From assembly GCF_002894645.1 (NCBI RefSeq), contig NZ_NCQY01000001.1, positions 1 through 44,527 of the forward strand: a stretch of DNA of 44,527 bases, read 5' to 3'. Below, one piece after another: positions 16,001 through 23,818 of the stretch. How positions within the stretch are numbered: position 1 is the stretch's first letter; each line of letters opens with the position of its first letter. The DNA comes from Salinibacter altiplanensis (GTDB lineage Bacteria; Bacteroidota; Rhodothermia; Rhodothermales; Salinibacteraceae). A model generated the notes under the pieces. That model did no database searches, was not told where the DNA came from, and was given only the letters and a program-made list of their open reading frames with translations. Position numbers and translations under genes: made by a program.

Positions 16001-16468
16001 CACGGCGGCGGGCGGGGGCACGAGTTCACCCACGGCGGGCACGCTCGTCACGAGGATCCCGTCGAACCCTTCGGCCAGTCGCTGCAGGGCATCGGCCCGC
16101 TCGATGAGCGGCGTGGAGTCTGCAATCTGCTCCGAATCGTAGGGCGTTTTCTGGGTGGCGGGCACGCGGAGGATGGTTTTGTCCGGACTGCCCACGAGCT
16201 GCTCCAGGTCGCTCTGCAGGTACGCCGCCGCGTCCTCGTCGGGCGTCAACACGCAGAGGGGGGGGCTGGGCTCCCCGTGAAGGTGGGCGAGGAGAAAGGC
16301 CGGAAGGGACCCGGCGGCGCCGGTCACGTGGAGGGCGGGCGTGCGGTCGCCGCGCTGGGCCTCGGCGGTCCAGGCGCGGAGGCGCGTCACGGCCGCGGTC
16401 GTCTCGATGCGGTTGGCGAGGGTGGAGAGGGACACAGGCAGTCGTGATGTTCTTGTGCATGAGGTCAA
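13007..16468 (-). CDS. mfd: Transcription-repair coupling factor Mfd
   Basis: Mfd removes RNA polymerase stalled at DNA lesions and recruits UvrA. The 1153-residue product has, in order, a UvrB-like N-terminal module (EFARRGGLLDVFPYAG and VRIDFFGDEIDGLREFDP near residues 190-230), the RNA-polymerase-interacting domain (LTRGDFVVHVDHGIGRFDGM), and the RecG-like translocase with Walker A GDVGFGKTEVA and DEEQRFGV. It continues through TATPIPRTLQ and LRGRVGRS and ends in the TRCF C-domain (ESYLRDNTERLNLYRRI). Length is normal for the family. The start MTSCTRTS is the first in the frame; a later start near residue 15 is possible. It lies alone on the minus strand. Confidence 0.97.
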   Translation of the reverse strand: MTSCTRTSRLPVSLSTLANRIETTAAVTRLRAWTAEAQRGDRTPALHVTGAAGSLPAFLLAHLHGEPSPPLCVLTPDEDAAAYLQSDLEQLVGSPDKTILRVPATQKTPYDSEQIADSTPLIERADALQRLAEGFDGILVTSVPAVGELVPPPAAVQRETLTVETGEAIALEALADRLLEQDFSPVEFVEEPGEFARRGGLLDVFPYAGTYPVRIDFFGDEIDGLREFDPQTQRSVSRLTTARLVPNLEREAAARGSIALFEYLPDDVVLATLDETQVREGAQVQYNDAVAAYEERRAELAEADEADEPPDALTPPDDRFLTGDQLSAALARHPRLQFGTFTPSSTNGTPTDTLDLEADPQPSFSSDMDLVRNRLQKNGDRDLDTFILCDSHGQSSRLRDLLESEIDHGWARLVVESLHEGFEWPGASLAVYTDHQIFNRYHRPSSRQRDGHADGMNLRDIKNLTRGDFVVHVDHGIGRFDGMKKITVRGNQQEAVRLNFADDDVLYINVHALHKLNKYTGKEGHQPTLTKLGSEQWEKKKRRTKDQVKDVARDLIKLYAKRKASDGYAFSSDTTWQREMEASFEFEDTPDQAEAADAVKSDMEEPVPMDRLVCGDVGFGKTEVAVRAAFKAVQDGKQVAMLVPTTILAQQHHATFRERLERFPVNVEVLSRFRSRAEQRKVLERLEQGQVDILVGTHRITSEDIVFDDLGLLVVDEEQRFGVKTKEKLREMREAIDTLTLTATPIPRTLQFSLLGARDLSLIETPPPNRQPINTEIHTFDEEVIRDAIVYETSRGGQVFFIHNRVKTIHEVAEMVRAMVPNVRVGVGHGQMSGRELEDVMLDFVNEKLDVLVSTSIIENGLDISNANTMIINHAGDHFGLSELHQLRGRVGRSQRKAFCHLLVPSVHGLTDDARERLKAVEQFSDLGSGFNIAMRDLDIRGAGSLLGAEQSGFIEDVGYETYHNILDQAVKELREEEFDDVFDGEAVPPGPETAVDVEEDAYIPESYLRDNTERLNLYRRISDAPDETTLVDLLDEMEDRFGDAPEPVQNLLTGARLRLLGERLRMPKVVYKNERLFLYLPSEDADPYFYDEVFHPLLEKLTLLDREYVMKDDVEGGLMRAIVQDVDALDDALRVTESLLLEETKTVATVEA

Positions 16469-17034
16469 CTCGTCCCCGAGTGCCGATTCCGCCGGATGGG
16501 GGCCCTTTTCGCCTGGGAGAGAACGGGAGAATGGGGGAGAGGGCGAGGCGATTTCGACCGCTCCGATCTGTTCTCCCGTGCTCCCGCTTGCCCATCCTCG
16601 AACGTGTCAAACACCGAAAGCCCGACGCCGGGCTGTGTGCGGCGGTCGGGGGCGATGGGACGAGCCCGGGTATAGGAGGCGAACGCGTTCACTTCGGAAG
16701 GGCCAACGGCACAGGCGAACGGGGAGGTTCCGGGGACGCTGCACGTCGGTGCGGAGGGGGCAAAGAGTCGCAGATGTTTCACGTGCGGGCGAAGGAGAGG
16801 AGGGAGGAAAGTGTTTAGGGATTGAGGATGGAGAGGTGCCAAAAGGTGAGAAAATGCCTACTGTAGGCGGGGTGGGGACATCTTTCGCTCAACCCCCCAG
16901 GTCGTCGTTGCGATGCGGAACGGAACGAAGGGAGTGCGGCAAGGAGGGTGTTTCACATGAAACAGGGGCGCATCCCCTCCTACTGCTCGTTTGGCCCGGT
17001 CCCGCGGACCGTCTCCGGGAACGACGATCGCCGA
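16469..17034. other. Intergenic stretch with two parS-like sequences
   Basis: This 566-bp gap has no supported gene; frames here are Arg/Gly-rich shadows. It holds a half parS (TGTTTCACGTG at 16775-16785), a one-mismatch parS at 16949, and a GC hairpin AGCCCG/CGGGCT at 16619-16634 without a T-run. The mfd promoter should lie at its left end. Confidence 0.6.
16949..16964. promoter_or_regulatory. parS-like site (one mismatch)
   Basis: TGTTTCACATGAAACA differs from the 16-bp parS consensus only at one central base. It lies between mfd and the thioredoxin relic. Confidence 0.65.
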
Positions 17035-17421
17035 TGGCGACGGCCCTATCGGGCCGGGAGCTGAGTGCATCGTCGCTGAGAGGAAAACATGTACTCCTAG
17101 ACTTTTGGGGCAGCTGGTGCGCGCCGTGTGTGGAGGCGATTCCGAAGCTGAAGAAGGTATGCGACCGGTACCGAGACCCAAAACTTCGAGATTGTCGGGA
17201 TTGCCGCTGAGGGCGAGGCATCCGTGCGAGATGCAGCGGACCGGTTCGGCATCGAGTGGCCCCAGGTCGCCGATGAGGACGGGGGCTACAGCTCGATGTT
17301 TTTGGTCCACGGGGATCCCACGTACTATCTGGTGGGGCCCGACGGCACAGCTTTGGCGACGGGGGAACGGCTCCGTGAGGAGGGATTCGAACCCATTCTG
17401 GACGAATACCTGCGTGAGTGA
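17035..17421 (+). pseudogene. Frameshifted TlpA/ResA-like thioredoxin gene
   Basis: The first part reads ELSASSLRGKHVLLDFWGSW followed by CAPCVEAIPKLKKV, a thioredoxin fold with a CxxC site (WCAPC). Near 17177-17185 the frame breaks. The next frame continues as NFEIVGIAAEGEASVRDAAD, FGIEWPQVADEDG and FLVHGDPTYYLVGPDGTALATG to a TGA-type stop at 17421, the expected second half of TlpA-like proteins, including the cis-Pro-type region (DPTYYLV). No signal peptide or membrane anchor precedes it, so the N-terminus also seems lost. Intact relatives reduce periplasmic disulfides, for example in cytochrome c maturation. A sequencing error at the break cannot be excluded. Confidence 0.7.
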
Positions 17422-17496
17422 GGGCCCTGTTGGCGAGTCCTGGAGGGGACGGGGGGACTTCGGAGAAGGGCCATCGACGACCGGGGACAGGTTGGG

Positions 17497-18429
17497 CTAG
17501 CCGGTTCCATCTCCCGCAATGGCGGGCCGCACGAAGCCGTCCGCCGCGTCGAGTCGTCGCCGCGCCTCCGCTACCTCCACGTCCGCGAGGACCACGACGA
17601 TCGCGGTTTTGACGTGCCCGTCGCACGCGCCGAGCACGGCGTCGGCCTCCTCGTAATCGATCCCTGTGACCATCATCACCGTGCGGAGGCCGCGTTCCAC
17701 GAGCTTCTCACTGGTGCGCCGAAGGTCCACCATCATGTTCTCGTAGACCTTGCCGAGACGCACCATCGCGGCGGTCGTGATCATGTTAAGCACGAGCTTC
17801 TGCGCGGTCCCGCTCTTCATGCGCGTGGAGCCCATGATCACCTCCGGCCCCACCACCGGACAGATGGCGACGTCCGGGGCCACATCGAGGTCCGCCCGCG
17901 GGACCGTCGTCACGAAGAGCGTCGGGCAGCCAATCTCGTCCCGGGCGTGCTCCACGGCCCCCACCACGAACGGCGTGCGCCCGCTGGACGTGACACCGCA
18001 GACAACGTCATTCTCTCTCACTCCGTGCTGTTCAAGGACTTCGGCCCCGTCTTCGGGCACGTCCTCCGCGCCTTCCTGCGACCGAAAGACCGCCTCGCGC
18101 CCCCCAGCAATGAGGCCCTGCACCCGCTCCGGATCGGTCCCGAAGGTGGGGGGACACTCCGAGGCATCGACCACGCCGAGGCGCCCGCTCGTCCCGGCGC
18201 CCACGTAGAAGAGCCGCCCGTCGTTCTCGAACGCCTCCACCACGATCTTCACCGCCTCCGCCACGTGCGGCAGCTCGCGACGCACCGCAATCGGCACCTG
18301 GTGGTCCTCCGTATTGATGACGCGCAGGATCTCCTCCGTCGACGCGGTGTCGATGTGGGTGGAGTGGGGATTCCGCTGCTCGGTGGCGAGGGTCTGGAGC
18401 TCGTCGAAAAGGGAGGAAGAATCGGGCAT
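17497..18429 (-). CDS. murQ: N-acetylmuramic acid 6-phosphate etherase
   Basis: MurQ cleaves the lactyl ether of MurNAc-6-phosphate to GlcNAc-6-phosphate and lactate during cell-wall recycling. The 310-residue product has the SIS-domain signature FYVGAGTSGRLGVVDASECP with the catalytic Glu, followed by PTFGTDPERVQGLIAGG, then GVTSSGRTPFVVGA and MGSTRMKSGTAQKLVLNM. All are diagnostic of MurQ rather than other SIS proteins. The ATG at 18429 gives the normal N-terminus (a TEQRNPHSTHID motif follows); the longer open frame upstream is low-complexity. No MurNAc transporter or kinase neighbour is visible. Confidence 0.95.
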   Translation of the reverse strand: MPDSSSLFDELQTLATEQRNPHSTHIDTASTEEILRVINTEDHQVPIAVRRELPHVAEAVKIVVEAFENDGRLFYVGAGTSGRLGVVDASECPPTFGTDPERVQGLIAGGREAVFRSQEGAEDVPEDGAEVLEQHGVRENDVVCGVTSSGRTPFVVGAVEHARDEIGCPTLFVTTVPRADLDVAPDVAICPVVGPEVIMGSTRMKSGTAQKLVLNMITTAAMVRLGKVYENMMVDLRRTSEKLVERGLRTVMMVTGIDYEEADAVLGACDGHVKTAIVVVLADVEVAEARRRLDAADGFVRPAIAGDGTG

Positions 18430-18505
18430 GCCGGAGGCTAGAGGGGGCGAAAGGGCACGAGTGTGCTGGAGGCGTTCCGATCTCGATTGAGGAGGCCCTT
18501 TGCGC

Positions 18506-21310
18506 CTACGGGGACGCGATGCCCAATCGAGAGCGAAACCGAACGAGGAGCCAAGCGGAGAGGACTGCGAAGAGGGCAAGTGCGAGGGGCCACCAGGAGG
18601 AGGGGAGCGTGCCGCCGGACGAGTCTAGCTCCAGGGAGTGGGGCGCGCCGTAGAGCACCGTTGGGGCCCAAAAGAAGGGACTCAGGTTCCCGCGATGGTT
18701 TTGCAGGTACATCAGTTTGGCCTGCCGGAGGGCCCGGTCTTTGGGCTGGCCCGCCTGGAGGTTCTGGTAGAAGGTCTCCATGAGCGCAACGCTGGACCGA
18801 TCGGCCGTGGGCCACAGGTTGGACACCGTGGCCCTGGCCCCCATGACCCGGAAGGCATACTGCAGGCCCGACATGCCTTCGCCCCCCCGCAGCGTGCCAC
18901 GGGCGGTGCTGCACCCGCTGAGGACGGCCAGGGGCAAGGACCGGTCGCGCGCCTGCAGCTCGTGGAGAAACAGAAGCCCGTCTGAGCTGGAGTCGGGGTG
19001 CAGGAGGAAGGCGTTTTGGAGCGAGGAGGAGGGGTGGACAAGGGCGTGCGAGGCCAGGTGGAGCACGTCGGCCTGCCGGCTGGCGGTGGTGAAGGCCGGC
19101 TCCGTCGCGCGCTCGTCGAGAAACGTGTCGGCGTCGTCGAACAGCCGATCAAGGGTGTTGATCTCGGACCGCACCCCTGGCAAGGGGGGAGGGCGAAACG
19201 ACGAGGGAGCGGCGGTATCGGGGCGAGAGGGCTGGAGGAAGGACGACGCGGACCGCAGGGAATCGAAGGAGGACACCCCGAAGGCCGCCAGGTCGCGAGA
19301 AAACGACGCGGTGTCGCTCCGCGCCTTGGACGTGTCGGCCGCCAGGGAGGCCGACAAATCGAGTGCCGTCGGGCGCTCGTGGAGCACAAATCGGGCCCGA
19401 GCGTGGTCGTAGCGTCCCCCGGGCGTGGCCGTCGCCAGCATCGAAAAGGGCACGTGGAACATCGGCCCGTCCGGAATGACGGTCAAGGGCTGTCCGTCGG
19501 AGAGGTGCTTCGCGATGGGGGCGTAGAGGCGGTCGTGCAGTGCCCGGAGTGGACGGAGATCGAAGTGCATCGCGTTCATGTGCTGAGGTGCCTGTTGGGC
19601 CTCGAACACCGAAGAGATGCGTCGAACGTGCGCCCGGACCGAATCCTGGGACAGGTTGGGGAGGGAGACGGCCCGGAGCGTGTCCCCCGTCAGGACGAAG
19701 GCCGCAGAGCGTGGGGCCCGGTCGTACACGGGCCACGGGTCGTCGAGGAAGTACGAGACGAGGGCCCGACCCTGGCGGGCGATCGTCTCGGAGATCTCGT
19801 CCACCGACGGCCGAGCCGTCATCGCGGAGTCGAGACGCAAAGCCCGTTGGCGAGTGGCCATGAGGGTTGCTTCGCGGGCACGAAGGCTTGCCGCCTCGGC
19901 GTCGTCGAGCGCATCGGTGCCGAGCCGAGTGCGCACGTCGGTGAGGGCACGTCCGAGGCTGTCGAACCGGGCCCGTGTCGTGGGCGGAAGCTGGTTAGCG
20001 ACCCGGTCCTGCGTGCGCAGGTCTTGGAGGTACCGGGCGCGCGTTCGGTCCAGGGCCGCCAGGGCCGGTCGGGGTTCGTCCTGGGCAAGAAGGGTGCGCA
20101 CAAGGCCGCGGTGCACGTCGCGCCACTGGGCAAATGCCGTTGAGGACCACTGCGTAGCGGTCAGCGACTCCCGGTACGTCTCGATCACCGAAATGCCCTC
20201 CCGGTAGTACGTCTCCGCCGCCGCCCAGTCGCGCTGCAGTTCGTGGAGGCGGCCCAGGCCGCGCAGGGCACGGCGCTGAAAGTCGAGGTCCCGAAGGTCT
20301 TCGGCGAAGGAGAGGGCCCGACGGAGCGTGCGATCGGCCCGGGCCCACTGTTCGGTTTGCATGTGGAGGAGGCCCCGTTTGAGGAGGGCAAATGCCTGGC
20401 GCCGGATGTCATCGTGGCTCCGGGCGTACCGCAATGCCTCGTCGTTGAGGCGATAGGCCTCCTCAAACTTGCCCAGATACCCGAGGCTTTCGGACAACGT
20501 CATCGTGGACCGGGCGAATCGGTCCGTGCCGGGGTCGGCGGCCGATCGGCTGCGACGGGCAAGCGTCCGGGCCCGCTCCAGCGATGCCCGGTCGAACTGC
20601 GTGTTGAGGGTCTCCTCGAGGAGAAGGTCGGCCTGGCTGTACAGAAGATCGACGTGGCGCGACGGGGCCGACAGATCATGGTCCCGGTACAGACGCTGGG
20701 CCCGGTTCAGATACCGATGGGCGGACCGATAGTCTTGTGTGCGCTGATGCAGGACGCCGAGGCTCCGGAGGAGCTCGGTCCGTGCGGCGGCCTTGGGGGC
20801 TGGGGTGTGCCGGAGGGCTTTGAGGTACTGATCGAGGGCGTCCGAGAGGTTGCCGAGAAGGTAGTACAGGTAGCCCCGCTCTTGATAAAGGTGTGGGCGC
20901 TCGGTCGCGCGGAGGGATTCCCGTTCGTCGGGAGAACGTGTGCCGTCGTCGAGGTGGGCGAGGGCGTCGTCGAAGGCCGCCACGGCCTCGGAAAACTGGG
21001 CGAGGGCGGCGTGAAGGTAGCCTTCCCACTTCAAGGTGTAGAGAATTTCTCGGGAGGGGCGCTCGAGGGCGGACGCGGGCAGGCGACGGAAGCATCGACG
21101 GGCGTCCTGAAGCTGAGAAATATAGGCGCGGAGCGTATCGGAAGAAACGTCGTCGCGCCCCGACCAGACCCGCTGAGCATCCGGGAACGAGCGCACGGGA
21201 AGCTCCGAGCGCGCGGTGGCGGGCAGAAGCTCTGTACAGTCGTCCCGTTCCGCAACATCGGCCGCGGAAACGACGACAAGAAGACTCAGCAGCAGCGCAG
21301 TCACGAGCAA
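18506..21310 (-). CDS. TPR-CHAT protein with C-terminal membrane anchor
   Basis: The 934-residue product begins with a signal-like hydrophobic stretch (VTALLLSLLVVVSAADV). It has a long array of TPR-type helical hairpins (about 40-440, e.g. ALAQFSEAVAAFDDALAHLD and LGNLSDALDQYLKALRHTP) and a coiled linker, then a C-terminal CHAT domain of the caspase-like clan CD. The catalytic dyad appears intact: His755 in LHLASHA and Cys800 in LSGCSTA, followed by GGEGMSGLQYAF and the NLWP motif. A final membrane segment (WWPLALALFAVLSAWLLV) precedes a short basic tail, so most of the protein would lie outside the cytoplasm. The start is TTG 21310 or GTG 21304. CHAT proteins serve as proteases in several contexts; the role here is unknown. 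Confidence 0.88.
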   Translation of the reverse strand: MLVTALLLSLLVVVSAADVAERDDCTELLPATARSELPVRSFPDAQRVWSGRDDVSSDTLRAYISQLQDARRCFRRLPASALERPSREILYTLKWEGYLHAALAQFSEAVAAFDDALAHLDDGTRSPDERESLRATERPHLYQERGYLYYLLGNLSDALDQYLKALRHTPAPKAAARTELLRSLGVLHQRTQDYRSAHRYLNRAQRLYRDHDLSAPSRHVDLLYSQADLLLEETLNTQFDRASLERARTLARRSRSAADPGTDRFARSTMTLSESLGYLGKFEEAYRLNDEALRYARSHDDIRRQAFALLKRGLLHMQTEQWARADRTLRRALSFAEDLRDLDFQRRALRGLGRLHELQRDWAAAETYYREGISVIETYRESLTATQWSSTAFAQWRDVHRGLVRTLLAQDEPRPALAALDRTRARYLQDLRTQDRVANQLPPTTRARFDSLGRALTDVRTRLGTDALDDAEAASLRAREATLMATRQRALRLDSAMTARPSVDEISETIARQGRALVSYFLDDPWPVYDRAPRSAAFVLTGDTLRAVSLPNLSQDSVRAHVRRISSVFEAQQAPQHMNAMHFDLRPLRALHDRLYAPIAKHLSDGQPLTVIPDGPMFHVPFSMLATATPGGRYDHARARFVLHERPTALDLSASLAADTSKARSDTASFSRDLAAFGVSSFDSLRSASSFLQPSRPDTAAPSSFRPPPLPGVRSEINTLDRLFDDADTFLDERATEPAFTTASRQADVLHLASHALVHPSSSLQNAFLLHPDSSSDGLLFLHELQARDRSLPLAVLSGCSTARGTLRGGEGMSGLQYAFRVMGARATVSNLWPTADRSSVALMETFYQNLQAGQPKDRALRQAKLMYLQNHRGNLSPFFWAPTVLYGAPHSLELDSSGGTLPSSWWPLALALFAVLSAWLLVRFRSRLGIASP

Positions 21311-21798
21311 CAGAGATCGATTGGATTTTCAAGCCCCGTACGGTTACGTTCTATCCAAACGCCGCACACATCCTTTACATTTCTCCCAATCGCCGACACG
21401 AACCATGTTCGACAATTTAGGGCAGTCCCTCTCACGCCGATATCCGCTCTCATTTCAGGGCGGAGGCTCCGATCCGGGGTCCGGGGAGAAAGAGGAAGAG
21501 ATTGAAACTGAGGAGGACGATGAGGACGACGGATGACGGCGGTGGCGGTGCTCGGGAACGAGACGGTCCTCTGAGGAGCGGAAAAACGCTCGGTGGGGAG
21601 TCCCATGTCTTTTGCCGACGGAAGACGGGCACGGGGCCTCCGGCGCCTCGTCCCCCAAAGGACAGAAGCCGGGAGACACGATCCCGATTCCAGAGCCCGG
21701 CGTCATAAAGTGGTGGGGCAGACCCGGAGGGGACCGTGGCCCCAAACCTACGGACCGAGCGTCGGAAATCGCAACGGGCCTTCGGGCCCCGAAGGGGG
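21311..21798. other. Gap between CHAT gene and GNAT gene
   Basis: This 488-bp gap holds, at most, one short plus-strand frame (21405-21536). The rest shows no RNA gene, repeat or protein match that I can see. Confidence 0.5.
21405..21536 (+). CDS. Possible 43-residue acidic protein
   Basis: From ATG 21405 the frame reads MFDNLGQSLSRRYPLSFQGG and ends in a strongly acidic run (EEEIETEEDDEDDG). The composition suits a halophile's small protein, but no family is recognised and no clear ribosome binding site precedes it. It is divergent from the CHAT gene and convergent with the GNAT gene. It may be chance. Confidence 0.3.
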   Translation: MFDNLGQSLSRRYPLSFQGGGSDPGSGEKEEEIETEEDDEDDG

Positions 21799-22389
21799 CT
21801 ACTGCGTGCGGGGCGAGGCGAGAGGGCGGGCGTAGAGGGACGCGGTGCAGGTGCACGGGCCCTCGCAGGCGGGGCAGTGGGGACGCGTGCTGGTGCGGGC
21901 GTAGTAGTGCTCGACGGTGGCGATGCGCGTGAAATCATGCTTTTCGAACAGCACACGGCTGCCAACGGGAGCAGGCCGGTGCCACGCGATGCCGAACGCG
22001 CACGGGACGTCCCGGTCGGCGAGCTGCTCGAGCCGGCGTTCATAGAAGGCCGTTCCGACCCCGCGGTCCTCCCAGTCCGCCTGCACACACGTGAGGTGAA
22101 ACAGGCCGTTTCGGGACGCGAGCGACACGTCCACGTCGAGGGCCTCAAGCCCAAGGTACTGGTGGGTGTAGCGCCGGTTGCCCACCTCGAGAAACGAGAC
22201 GCCCACGACGGCATCGTGTGGGGCGACGGCCACAGTCGCGGTGGCCGAGTGGGCCGGGTCTAGGGCTGCCTCCATCCACTTGCGGCGCGTATCGGGCGCC
22301 CCGCCGAACCGATCGGCCCAGAGCTGTTCGGCCGCGGGGGCGTCGGCGCCGGTAAGTGGGCGGAGGTGAACGGGTGGGGCATCGGGCAT
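21799..22389 (-). CDS. GNAT-family N-acetyltransferase
   Basis: The 196-residue product fits the GNAT fold. It has N-terminal VHLRPLTGADAPAAEQLW, a central VGVSFLEVGNRRYTHQYLGL (strands 2-4), and the acetyl-CoA loop in VQADWEDRGVGTAFYERRLE, where motif A (Q/RxxGxG/A) appears as DRGVGT. The ATG at 22389 gives the normal N-terminus. The C-terminus carries an unusual Cys-rich tail, CPACEGPCTC, that could bind a metal or a lipid. The substrate is unknown. It is divergent from recF, with 139 bp between. Confidence 0.85.
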   Translation of the reverse strand: MPDAPPVHLRPLTGADAPAAEQLWADRFGGAPDTRRKWMEAALDPAHSATATVAVAPHDAVVGVSFLEVGNRRYTHQYLGLEALDVDVSLASRNGLFHLTCVQADWEDRGVGTAFYERRLEQLADRDVPCAFGIAWHRPAPVGSRVLFEKHDFTRIATVEHYYARTSTRPHCPACEGPCTCTASLYARPLASPRTQ

Positions 22390-22528
22390 ACGCAGCGTCG
22401 GGCGTGACGGAGGAGCAGAAGAAGCTGCACTGGGTACCAACGAACGAAGGCCCTGCCCCCGTCGTAATGGAAAGCCTAGGGGTCCACGCAGGCTCCCGCG
22501 CAGGCTTTCCAGAGGTGGCGCTCCGTTC

Positions 22529-23770
22529 ATGATTCTCCACACCCTTCGCCTCCGGTCGTTCCGGGCCCACGCGGAGAGCGAGTTCGATCTCGCCCCGTCG
22601 GTGAACCTCCTCTACGGGCCCAACGGGGCGGGCAAGACGAACGTCCTGGAGGCGGTCCACTACCTGTGCCTCACCAAAAGCTTTACGGCCTCGCGGGACC
22701 GCTACGCCGTGCGGACGGACGCGCCATATTTCGAGGTCGAGGGGCGCGTTGGGCAGGTTCGGAAGGAGCCGATGACTGTGAAGCTGGCGTACGTGCCCGG
22801 AGAGGGCAAGTCGGTCTTCGTGAACGGGGCGGAGCTCGACCGGCTGGCCGACCTCGTCGGCCTCCTGCCGGTCGTGGTGTTCTCCCCGGAGGACCACGAC
22901 CTGACGGCCGGGGGGCCCAGTGAGCGGCGCCGCTTCGTCAATAACATCCTCAGCCAGGCGCGGTCCGTCTATATGGAGACGCTCATGAAGTACCGCCGTG
23001 CGCGCCGTCAGCGCAACGAGGTGCTCCGCAGCTACAAGAAGCGGTCCGCCCCGCCGCCGGACGCGCTGCTGGCGCCCTGGACGGAGAAGCTAGTCGGGCT
23101 CGGAAGCCGCATCGTGCACCGCCGGCAGCAGTTCCTGCAAGCCTTTGCGGACGACCTCGAAGAGGCATACCGTCGCATCGATGCGGTCGCCGAGCGGCCC
23201 ACCATCGAGTACGATACGATTGCGGACCTTGCCCCCGACGCGACGCCCGACGACATTGAGGATGCGTTCCGCGCGGCCCTCGACCGAAAACAGGGACAGG
23301 AGCGCGACCGGGGCACCACCCTCGCCGGGCCGCAGCGGGACGAGCTCATCTTTCGCCTCGACGACCTGGAGGTGCGCCGGTACGGCTCGCAGGGCCAGCA
23401 CCGCACCTTTGCAATGGCCCTCAAGCTGGCGCAGTACTTCTACCTGCAGCGGCGAAACGACACCGAGCCGCTCCTGCTTCTCGACGACGCCTTCGGCAAG
23501 CTCGACGCGGAGCGAACCGGGGTGTTTCTCGATCTCCTCCGGTCGGACGCCGTGGGGCAGAGCCTCGTCACCGCCACGCGCCGGGGGCCCTTCGAGCCGG
23601 CCCTCGACGCGGAGCCCGCGTCGCACCGTGCCCTGCAGGTCCAGCCGGGCGACGGGGCGGCGGTGGTGGCGCCGGATCCCGAATACGCCGGTGGGGACGC
23701 GACGGCCTCCAACGGCGTGGCATCGGCGTCCGGGGGGCCCGACGCAACGGCGCCGACGTCCCGCAGCTGA
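22529..23770 (+). CDS. recF: DNA replication and repair protein RecF
   Basis: RecF is an SMC-like ATPase that helps RecO and RecR load RecA at single-stranded gaps. The 413-residue product has Walker A GPNGAGKT (30-37), the RecF feature FSPEDHDLTAGGPSERRRFV, a central helical arm, the ABC signature region (YGSQGQHRTFAMALKLA) and Walker B (PLLLLDDAFGKLD). It is longer than the usual 360-370 residues because of an acidic/Ala-rich C-terminal tail. The start MILHTLRLRSFRAH matches the family N-terminus. recF is usually near dnaA-dnaN; neither is in this window. The M48 protease gene follows after 48 bp. Confidence 0.96.
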   Translation: MILHTLRLRSFRAHAESEFDLAPSVNLLYGPNGAGKTNVLEAVHYLCLTKSFTASRDRYAVRTDAPYFEVEGRVGQVRKEPMTVKLAYVPGEGKSVFVNGAELDRLADLVGLLPVVVFSPEDHDLTAGGPSERRRFVNNILSQARSVYMETLMKYRRARRQRNEVLRSYKKRSAPPPDALLAPWTEKLVGLGSRIVHRRQQFLQAFADDLEEAYRRIDAVAERPTIEYDTIADLAPDATPDDIEDAFRAALDRKQGQERDRGTTLAGPQRDELIFRLDDLEVRRYGSQGQHRTFAMALKLAQYFYLQRRNDTEPLLLLDDAFGKLDAERTGVFLDLLRSDAVGQSLVTATRRGPFEPALDAEPASHRALQVQPGDGAAVVAPDPEYAGGDATASNGVASASGGPDATAPTSRS

Positions 23771-23818
23771 GCCGAACCCAACGAACGTGTTTTGCGAACA
23801 AGCGCTCTCCCATCCCCG

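Noticed and set aside
20243-21505. 420-residue plus-strand open frame
   Set aside because: Antisense to the TPR-CHAT gene; Gly/Glu/Val-rich with no family features.
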